The translations under genes were made by a program, and so were the position numbers. Below, in pieces: positions 1 to 5,076 of a DNA stretch of 10,304 bases. The DNA is from Acidimicrobiales bacterium (GTDB taxonomy: Bacteria; Actinomycetota; Acidimicrobiia; Acidimicrobiales; SHLQ01), in contig JABDJW010000207.1 in NCBI GenBank assembly GCA_013002375.1, positions 1-10,304 on the forward strand, written 5' to 3'. Numbering within the stretch: the first letter of the stretch is position 1; each line of letters opens with the position of its first letter. The notes beneath the pieces are model-generated. The model was not told the origin of the DNA. It made no database searches and saw nothing but the letters and a program-made list of their open reading frames with translations.

Positions 1-224
1 TTCGAGGTCGAGGAGAGGGTCTGCCCGAGCGGGCTGACCGTCGCGGTCGTGACCAGCGCGGTGAGCTCGTCGAGGGCGGCCTCGAGCAGGTTGACCCCGT
101 CGGGCTGCTGGACTGCATCCGGTGCGGCTGGGTCGCCGGCGACCTCGTTCTGCACCACGATGTCGGTGCCGCAGCCCACCACCAGAAGCGTGGTGAGGAT
201 GAACAGGGTGCCGATTCTGCGCAT
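1..224 (-). CDS. Putative lipoprotein, N-terminal part only
   Basis: The minus-strand frame opens with ATG at 224 and stays open to the window edge, giving 74 codons of an incomplete protein. It begins MRRIGTLFILTTLLVVGCGT: two arginines, a hydrophobic stretch at about residues 4-16, and a lipobox V15-V16-G17-C18. This predicts export, lipid attachment at C18 and anchoring on the outer face of the cytoplasmic membrane. After the cysteine comes an Asp/Pro/Ala/Gln-rich stretch and then a probably helical segment rich in Leu, Glu and Ala. No family is recognisable from this fragment. An overlapping ATG at 231 is in another frame and gives no signal peptide, so 224 is the start. The gene is divergent from leuB, and a TAGCAT box 5 nt upstream suggests a leaderless transcript. 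Function unknown; lipoprotein nature is fairly secure. Confidence 0.75.
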   Translation of the reverse strand, partial: MRRIGTLFILTTLLVVGCGTDIVVQNEVAGDPAAPDAVQQPDGVNLLEAALDELTALVTTATVSPLGQTLSSTS

Positions 225-229
225 GAGCC

Positions 230-235
230 ATGCTA
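230..235 (-). promoter_or_regulatory. Candidate -10 box (TAGCAT) of the lipoprotein gene
   Basis: TAGCAT on the minus strand matches the actinobacterial TANNNT -10 pattern and ends 5 nt before the ATG at 224. Transcription would therefore start at or next to the start codon, giving a leaderless mRNA; no Shine-Dalgarno sequence is visible. No clear -35 was identified. Inference from spacing only. Confidence 0.45.
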
Positions 236-279
236 CTCGGCCGACCCGGCCGCACTAGGTCTCGGAGGTGACCATTCGG

Positions 280-285
280 TAGGCT
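280..285 (+). promoter_or_regulatory. Possible -10 box (TAGGCT) for the leuB operon
   Basis: TAGGCT fits TANNNT and would place a transcription start near 292, giving a 5' leader of roughly 70 nt before the leuB GTG. No convincing -35 hexamer is seen at the expected distance. The leader contains a perfect GC palindrome and a purine-rich ribosome-binding site. No leader peptide rich in Leu/Ile/Val codons and no recognisable T-box elements were seen. Weak call. Confidence 0.25.
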
Positions 286-335
286 CGGCGGTTCGGTTCC
301 GGCCGCGCCACGATCGCGGTCGGTTGCACGCAGCA

Positions 336-351
336 GCGCCCGGCCGGGCGC
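336..351 (+). repeat. Perfect 16-nt palindrome in the leuB leader
   Basis: GCGCCCGGCCGGGCGC is identical to its own reverse complement and consists only of G and C. It ends directly before the purine-rich GGAAGG (352-357) that probably serves as the leuB ribosome-binding site. In RNA a hairpin would have to leave a few central bases unpaired, or the element could pair between two molecules; in DNA it is a twofold-symmetric site. Position and symmetry are seen directly; any regulatory role is inference. Confidence 0.5.
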
Positions 352-365
352 GGAAGGTAAGGCAC

Positions 366-1340
366 GTGGCGCACAAGGTAGGCATCATCGGCGGTGATGG
401 GATCGGTCCCGAGGTCATCGCTGAAGGGCTCAAAGTCATTGATGCCGCCGGCATCGAACTCGACACGGTCGACTACGACTTGGGCGGCAGCCGGTACCTG
501 AAGGACGGCACGGTGCTCGACGACGCCACCATCGACGAGTGGCGGGGGCTCGACGCGCTGTACCTCGGCGCGGTCGGCACGCCCGACGTGCCCCCCGGCG
601 TGATCGAGCGGGGCCTGTTGCTCAAGATGCGGTTCGCCCTCGATCTCTACATCAACCGTCGCCCGTTCGTCGCCCCCGATGGCTCCCATGATTTCATCGT
701 CATCCGCGAGAACACCGAGGGCACCTATGCCGGCGAGGGAGGGTTCCTGCGCCACGGCACGCCCCATGAGATCGCGACCCAGGGCTCGGTCAACACCCGC
801 CACGGCGTCGAGCGCTGCGTGCGGTATGCGTTCGGGCTGGCCCGGTCTCGGCCTCGGAAGCACCTCACCCTCGTGCACAAGACCAATGTCTTGACCTTCG
901 CCGGCGATCTGTGGGAACGCACGTTCAACGAGGTCGCCGCCGATTTCCCCGATGTCGATACCGCCTACAACCACGTCGACGCGGCTTGCATCTACTTCGT
1001 GCAGTCGCCCGAGCAGTACGACGTGATCGTCACCGACAACCTGTTCGGCGACATCCTGACCGATCTCGGTGGGGCGGTTTCGGGCGGCATCGGGTTCGCA
1101 TCGTCGGCCAACCTGAACCCCGAGGGCGTGTCGATGTTCGAGCCGGTCCATGGTTCGGCCCCCGACATCGCCGGCCAGGACAAGGCCAACCCCACCGCCG
1201 CGGTGCTCTCGGGCGCCATGATGCTCGACCACCTGGGCGAAACCGACGCCGCCGACCGCATCCGGGCCGCGTGCGCCGATACTGAAAGTCTGGTGGGCTC
1301 TACGGTCGAGGTGGGCGATCTGATCGCCTCCCGCCTGTAA
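366..1340 (+). CDS. leuB: 3-isopropylmalate dehydrogenase
   Basis: This 324-aa enzyme oxidatively decarboxylates (2R,3S)-3-isopropylmalate to 2-oxoisocaproate with NAD+ in leucine synthesis. In organisms with CimA it also acts on the 3-methylmalate of the citramalate route to isoleucine. Visible family features are GDGIGPE near the N-terminus (about 10-16), R89 in LLLKMR, the RENTEG..Y motif ending at Y121 (catalytic tyrosine), K172 in HKTNV (catalytic lysine), D224 and D228 in TDNLFGDI (metal ligands) and the NAD-binding HGSAPDIAG around 262-270. Length and sequence fit the shorter actinobacterial LeuB type. I chose GTG at 366 because it gives the usual N-terminus V-A-H-K-V-G-I-I and has GGAAGG 8 nt upstream; a TTG at 324 would add 14 atypical residues. 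It is the first gene of a tight operon with ilvE (42-nt gap) and cimA. Confidence 0.95.
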   Translation: MAHKVGIIGGDGIGPEVIAEGLKVIDAAGIELDTVDYDLGGSRYLKDGTVLDDATIDEWRGLDALYLGAVGTPDVPPGVIERGLLLKMRFALDLYINRRPFVAPDGSHDFIVIRENTEGTYAGEGGFLRHGTPHEIATQGSVNTRHGVERCVRYAFGLARSRPRKHLTLVHKTNVLTFAGDLWERTFNEVAADFPDVDTAYNHVDAACIYFVQSPEQYDVIVTDNLFGDILTDLGGAVSGGIGFASSANLNPEGVSMFEPVHGSAPDIAGQDKANPTAAVLSGAMMLDHLGETDAADRIRAACADTESLVGSTVEVGDLIASRL

Positions 1341-1382
1341 CGCTCCGCCGCCCGATCTCAGCTTCAAATCCGGAGACGAACC

Positions 1383-2300
1383 ATGCCAATCGAACCCACC
1401 GAGAAGATCTGGATGAACGGCCAGATGGTGCCCTGGGCCGACGCCCAGATCCACGTGCTCACCCATTCGTTGCACTACGGCACCGGTATCTTCGAGGGCA
1501 TCCGGGCCTATGAAACCGCCGAAGGGCCGGCCGTGTTCCGGCTGACCGAGCACATCGAGCGGCTGCACAACTCGGCCAAGATCCTCATGATGGATCTGCC
1601 CTATTCGGTCGACGAACTCGTCGACGCGACGAAGCAGGTCGTGCGCGAGAGCGGCCTTCCGTCGTGTTACATCCGCCCGATCGCGTACTACGGCTACGGC
1701 GAGATGGGCCTGGCCACCAGCGCCTGTCAGACCGACGTGGCCATCGCCTGCTGGCCGTGGGGTGCGTATCTGGGCGACGACGCCCTGACCAAGGGCGTGA
1801 AGCTGAAGATCTCGTCGTGGCAGCGTCACGATCACAACATCATGCCGCCGGCGTCGAAGACCACCGGCAACTACGCCAACTCCACGCTGGCCAAGATGGA
1901 AGCGCTGCGGGCCGGCTACGACGAAGCGGTCATGCTGAATCGGGCCGGCTTGGTCGCTGAGTGCAGCGGCGAGAACCTCTTCGTTTCCCGGGGCGGCAAG
2001 CTGATCACCCCGCCGCTCTCGTCGGGCGCGCTCGAAGGCATCACCCAGAACTCGGTCAGCGTCATCGCCCGTGATCTCGGACTCGAGGTCGAGATCGGCG
2101 ACATCGCCCGTAGCGATCTCTACATCGCCGACGAGATGTTCGTCGTCGGCACCGCGGCCGAAGTCAGCGCGGTGAACTCGGTCGACGACCGTCCGCTGCC
2201 GTGCCCAGGTCCGGCGACCACTGCGATCGCCGAGGTCTACGCCGCGGCGGTTCGGGGCAAGGACGATCGTTACCTGAGCTGGTGCGAGTCGGTCGCATGA
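1383..2300 (+). CDS. ilvE: Branched-chain amino acid aminotransferase
   Basis: This 305-aa PLP enzyme of fold type IV (class IV aminotransferases) transfers an amino group from glutamate to the 2-oxo acids of leucine, isoleucine and valine in the cytoplasm. Its size and pattern match the E. coli IlvE type rather than the longer eukaryote-like BCAT. Landmarks are HYGTGIFEGIRAY at 31-43, the PLP-binding lysine K159 in ASKTTGNY, and E193 in ECSGEN, which contacts the cofactor pyridine nitrogen; both numbers coincide with those known for E. coli IlvE. The conserved GTAAEV motif lies near the C-terminus. ATG at 1383 has GGAGA at 1372-1376, a well-placed Shine-Dalgarno sequence. The stop TGA overlaps the start of cimA (ATGA), indicating translational coupling. 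With LeuB and CimA as neighbours, the role in branched-chain synthesis is firm; a D-amino-acid transaminase is less likely given the length and context. Confidence 0.95.
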   Translation: MPIEPTEKIWMNGQMVPWADAQIHVLTHSLHYGTGIFEGIRAYETAEGPAVFRLTEHIERLHNSAKILMMDLPYSVDELVDATKQVVRESGLPSCYIRPIAYYGYGEMGLATSACQTDVAIACWPWGAYLGDDALTKGVKLKISSWQRHDHNIMPPASKTTGNYANSTLAKMEALRAGYDEAVMLNRAGLVAECSGENLFVSRGGKLITPPLSSGALEGITQNSVSVIARDLGLEVEIGDIARSDLYIADEMFVVGTAAEVSAVNSVDDRPLPCPGPATTAIAEVYAAAVRGKDDRYLSWCESVA

Positions 2301-3976
2301 GCAGCGACCGGACCTCGGGCGATCGGGCCCCCGACGATCCCGCCCCGCCGGTTGACCGTTCTCCCGTCTACCAGCCCGAATGGCCGAAGGCGGTCGAGAT
2401 CTTCGACACCACCTTGCGCGACGGCGCCCAGTTCGAGGGTATCTCGCTGACCGTCAACGACAAGCTGCGGGTGGCCGAACAGCTCGACAGCCTGGGCGTG
2501 CACTGGATCGAAGGCGGCTGGCCGGGCGCCAACCCCAAGGACGAGGAATTCTTCGATCGCGCCCAGCGCGAACTCGATTTCTCGGCCAGCAACCTGGTGG
2601 CCTTCGGCATGACCCGGCGCCCGCAGGGCAAGGTCGATGTCGATGAGACGCTGGCCAACCTGCTCGGGGCCAACACCGAGACGGTCTGCATCGTGGGCAA
2701 GTCGTGGGACTACCACGTGACCCAAGCACTGCGTGCCACCCTCGACGAAGGGGTCGCGATGGTGCGCGAGTCGGTCGAGTTCCTGAAGGCGGCCGGGCGT
2801 CGGGTGTTCTTCGATGCCGAACACTTCTTCGATGGGTATCGCCGCAACCCGGAGTTCACCCTGCGGGTGCTCGAAGCGGCTGCGATGGGCGGGGCCGACT
2901 GTCTCGTGTTGTGCGACACCAACGGTGGCTCGTTGCCCCACGATGTCGAGAGCACGGTGCGCGAGGTCGTCGAGCACTTCAGCGGCACCCAGGTGGGCAT
3001 GCACACCCAGAACGACACCGGATGCGCGTTGGCCAACGCAGTGGCCGGCGTGCGGGCCGGCGCGACCCACGTGCAGGGGACGATGAACGGCTACGGCGAG
3101 CGCACCGGCAACTGTGATCTCACCGCGTTGGTGCCCAACCTCACGCTGAAGATGGGCATCGAGACCCTGCCCGAGGGCCGCATCGAGCGGCTCACCGTCG
3201 TGTCGCACGCAGTGGCCGAGATCGTCAATCTGGCGCCGCAGCCGCAGCAGCCCTACGTAGGCGCCTCGGCGTTCGCTCACAAGGCCGGCCTTCACACGTC
3301 GGCCATCGCGCGCCGACCGGACAGCTACGAACACATCGCACCGCAAGCGGTCGGCAACGACACCCGGTTCCTCGTTTCTGATCTCGGCGGCCGGTCGACG
3401 CTCGCGTTGAAAGGCGAGGAATTCGGTGTCGACCTCGATGGCGCCCAGCTGGGCGAACTCAGCGACAAGCTGAAGCAGCTCGAGCATGCCGGCTACTTCT
3501 TCGAAGCGGCCGAGGCCTCTCTCGAGCTCTTGATGCGTGAGGCCCAGGGCTGGGTGCAGCCCTTCTTCGAACTCGAGTCCTACCGCACCTCGGTCGATCA
3601 TCGGTCGGGTTCTGGTGCTCGGGTCTGGAACGACGTCGACGCCGACCTGGTGACCGAGGCCGTCGTGAAGCTACGGGTCGGCCCCGAGCGGCTGGTCGCG
3701 GTCGGCGAGGGCAACGGCCCGGTCAATGCCCTCGACGATGCCCTGCGGAAAGCGCTGAACGGCCGGTACCCGGGCCTCAGCGACATTCACTTGGTCGACT
3801 ACAAGGTTCGGGTGCTGAACTCCGGCAGTGGCACCGGCGCGGTCACCCGGGTCCTGCTCGACTCCACCAACGGCCAACGATCATGGACCACGATCGGCGT
3901 GTCGGCCAACGTGATCGAAGCCAGCTGGCAGGCGCTGGTCGACAGCATCGTGTTCGGCTTGTTGCAGGCCGCCTGA
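2297..3976 (+). CDS. cimA: (R)-citramalate synthase
   Basis: This 559-aa protein condenses pyruvate and acetyl-CoA to (R)-citramalate, the first step of the threonine-independent isoleucine pathway. After about 30 Pro/Asp-rich residues comes an HMGL-like TIM barrel with EIFDTTLRDGAQ (34-45; R41 and D42 catalytic/metal), IEGGWPGANPKD (71-82, typical of the CimA branch rather than LeuA), HTQND at 236-240 and MNGYGERTGNCD (263-274). A C-terminal LeuA-type allosteric domain spans about 440-559, with GEGNGPVNALD at 470-480 and GVSANVIEASWQALVDS near the end; in the family this domain binds the feedback inhibitor (isoleucine for CimA). The start ATG lies within the ilvE stop (ATGA overlap), so an upstream in-frame extension to 2201, inside ilvE, is rejected. 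Odd point: the second histidine of the usual HxHND metal motif is glutamine (Q238). LeuA is the main alternative; the GGWPG motif argues against it. Confidence 0.92.
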   Translation: MSSDRTSGDRAPDDPAPPVDRSPVYQPEWPKAVEIFDTTLRDGAQFEGISLTVNDKLRVAEQLDSLGVHWIEGGWPGANPKDEEFFDRAQRELDFSASNLVAFGMTRRPQGKVDVDETLANLLGANTETVCIVGKSWDYHVTQALRATLDEGVAMVRESVEFLKAAGRRVFFDAEHFFDGYRRNPEFTLRVLEAAAMGGADCLVLCDTNGGSLPHDVESTVREVVEHFSGTQVGMHTQNDTGCALANAVAGVRAGATHVQGTMNGYGERTGNCDLTALVPNLTLKMGIETLPEGRIERLTVVSHAVAEIVNLAPQPQQPYVGASAFAHKAGLHTSAIARRPDSYEHIAPQAVGNDTRFLVSDLGGRSTLALKGEEFGVDLDGAQLGELSDKLKQLEHAGYFFEAAEASLELLMREAQGWVQPFFELESYRTSVDHRSGSGARVWNDVDADLVTEAVVKLRVGPERLVAVGEGNGPVNALDDALRKALNGRYPGLSDIHLVDYKVRVLNSGSGTGAVTRVLLDSTNGQRSWTTIGVSANVIEASWQALVDSIVFGLLQAA

Positions 3977-3983
3977 AGTCGGT

Positions 3984-4002
3984 CCGGCCGGCATCGGGCC
4001 GG
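3984..4002 (+). terminator. Short GC hairpin after cimA
   Basis: CCGGCC (3984-3989) and GGCCGG (3997-4002) form a 6-bp stem with a 7-nt loop just after the cimA stop. No T-run follows. It may attenuate or end the leuB operon, but it directly abuts the -10-like box of the next gene, so it could equally be incidental. Confidence 0.25.
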
Positions 4003-4008
4003 TAGTCT
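4003..4008 (+). promoter_or_regulatory. Candidate -10 box (TAGTCT) for the 4017 gene
   Basis: TAGTCT fits TANNNT and ends 8 nt before the ATG at 4017. No Shine-Dalgarno sequence precedes that ATG, so a leaderless or near-leaderless transcript is plausible, giving this gene pair a promoter separate from the leuB operon. No -35 hexamer at a normal distance was recognised. Confidence 0.4.
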
Positions 4009-4016
4009 GAGCCTCG

Positions 4017-4541
4017 ATGGCTGCACCCGAGTACGTTCCCGCCCCGGCTCACCAAGCCAAGGCCTACGCATCACCACCGCGGCGCGGTGGCAGCTGGACG
4101 GCGACCCGCCCGGGGGATCTGGTGGGTGAGGACATGCCCGTCGGCGGTGGTGTCGGGTTCCAGGGTCCCGATCAGGGGTTCGTGCGGCGGCTGGTGCCGC
4201 AGTTCATCGACCGCCTCCAGCTCACCGATGGCGAGCACCGCGCTGACGTCGTCGAAGGCTGCTGCGCGGTTGCCCTGCGCCGGGCCTCGATCTTCGGACG
4301 AGCCCCCGTGAACCACGACCTCGAGTTGGCCTTCACCATGTTCGGCTTCTTCGATGTCGCGCCCGATCCCGAGCTCGTCTCCTGGCGTCGGGAACGCTTC
4401 GCCGAGCTGTCCCACACCGTGCAGCACTATGTCGAGGGCCGCCAGTTGGCCGGCTCGGTGCCCGAGGCGACCCTGCGGCTCACCCCCACGGCCGCCGCCG
4501 AGGCCTACCGAGCCAACTGGCGGACGACCGTCGGCGCCTAG
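4017..4541 (+). CDS. Uncharacterised 174-aa protein
   Basis: I do not recognise this protein. It has no signal peptide and no membrane segment, so it is probably cytoplasmic. Residues 1-50 are rich in Pro, Ala, Gly and Arg and look disordered. From about residue 50 (GPDQGFVRRLVPQFIDRLQL) it appears mainly alpha-helical, with a Cys pair C82-C83 in EGCCAVALRRASIFGRAP, a hydrophobic AFTMFGFFDVAPDPELVSWR stretch (about 105-124) and an acidic/aromatic helix around 128-140. The sharp change between a low-complexity head and an ordered, even-composition body, together with strong GC3 bias, supports a real gene. It starts at an ATG with a TANNNT box 8 nt upstream and no Shine-Dalgarno sequence. Its stop lies 2 nt before the DUF2752-like gene, so the two are probably co-transcribed and translationally coupled, which may link its job to the membrane. 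No function is proposed. Confidence 0.75.
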   Translation: MAAPEYVPAPAHQAKAYASPPRRGGSWTATRPGDLVGEDMPVGGGVGFQGPDQGFVRRLVPQFIDRLQLTDGEHRADVVEGCCAVALRRASIFGRAPVNHDLELAFTMFGFFDVAPDPELVSWRRERFAELSHTVQHYVEGRQLAGSVPEATLRLTPTAAAEAYRANWRTTVGA

Positions 4542-4543
4542 CG

Positions 4544-5029
4544 ATGGCCGGCGCCCCCAACTCGGTCGTCAAATCACGAACATCGGCGAACTGGTCCTAT
4601 CGGGCCGCGTCGAGGACGCCGGTTCAGGACCAGTTCGGGTCAGGGGGGCGACAGACACAAGCGAGCGGTTCGGCGCGGCCGTGGTTCATCGCGGCCGGTG
4701 CGCTCGGTGGTGCTGCGGTTGTGCGGTCGCAGCTGCCCGCGGTCGGGCCGCTGTGCCCGATGCGCCGTTTGACCGGCGTGCCTTGTCCGGCCTGTGGCGC
4801 GAGCGAGTCCGTGGTTGCGATGTCGCGGGGCGATCTGGCCGGTGCTGCGGTCGCGAATCCGTTCGTGTTCCTGGTGGTGCTCGCGGTGCTGGCGGCGGCC
4901 CTCGTCCCGGTGGCACGCCGGGCGATCAGCGACGGCACTCGAGCCGCGGGACGTAGGCCGCTGTGGGTGCTGCCGGTCATCGCCAGCGCGTGGTGGTACC
5001 AGCTGCACCGGTTCGACCTCACCGGGTAG
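4544..5029 (+). CDS. DUF2752-like small membrane protein
   Basis: This 161-aa protein shows the DUF2752 signature: C71-P-M-R-R-L-T-G-V-P-C81-P-A-C84-G-A-S-E, a cysteine-containing loop after a first hydrophobic segment (about 47-60), then GDLAGAAVANPF leading into a second membrane segment (about 104-124), and a third (about 139-153) followed by WYQLHRF. The family is of unknown function, and the three cysteines in a CPxxxLTGxPCPxCG context could bind metal or form a disulfide. The first 45 residues are polar, Ser/Arg/Gln-rich and probably disordered, with poorer codon bias than the rest. No later ATG, GTG or TTG exists in frame before the first membrane segment, so ATG 4544 is kept. It begins 2 nt after the preceding stop without its own ribosome-binding site, implying coupling. 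A long hairpin overlaps its stop codon. Confidence 0.82.
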   Translation: MAGAPNSVVKSRTSANWSYRAASRTPVQDQFGSGGRQTQASGSARPWFIAAGALGGAAVVRSQLPAVGPLCPMRRLTGVPCPACGASESVVAMSRGDLAGAAVANPFVFLVVLAVLAAALVPVARRAISDGTRAAGRRPLWVLPVIASAWWYQLHRFDLTG

Positions 5030-5063
5030 CCGGATCGGGAGTGGAGGAACCGATCCGGCTACC
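5025..5063. terminator. Bidirectional terminator hairpin between convergent genes
   Basis: GGTAGCCGGATCGG (5025-5038) pairs perfectly with CCGATCCGGCTACC (5050-5063): a 14-bp stem with an 11-nt loop. It overlaps the stop codon of the DUF2752-like gene and lies 14 nt from the end of the convergent glycosidase gene. There is no U-tract on either side, as is common for actinobacterial terminators. Its position between convergent 3' ends supports termination in both directions. Confidence 0.8.
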
Positions 5064-5076
5064 AGGGAGGAAGTGA

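Noticed and set aside
324..365. TTG at 324 as the leuB start
   Set aside because: It would add residues encoded by the GC palindrome and ribosome-binding site that LeuB proteins do not have; GTG 366 fits the family N-terminus.
255..1835. 526-codon open frame on the minus strand opposite leuB and ilvE
   Set aside because: Both genes on the plus strand have full conserved motifs. The antisense frame is His/Gly/Val/Asp-rich, typical of the reverse complement of GC-biased codons, and matches no family.
2270..3601. 443-codon minus-strand frame opposite cimA
   Set aside because: Mirror frame of a strongly GC3-biased real gene, with no recognisable domains and no start signals.
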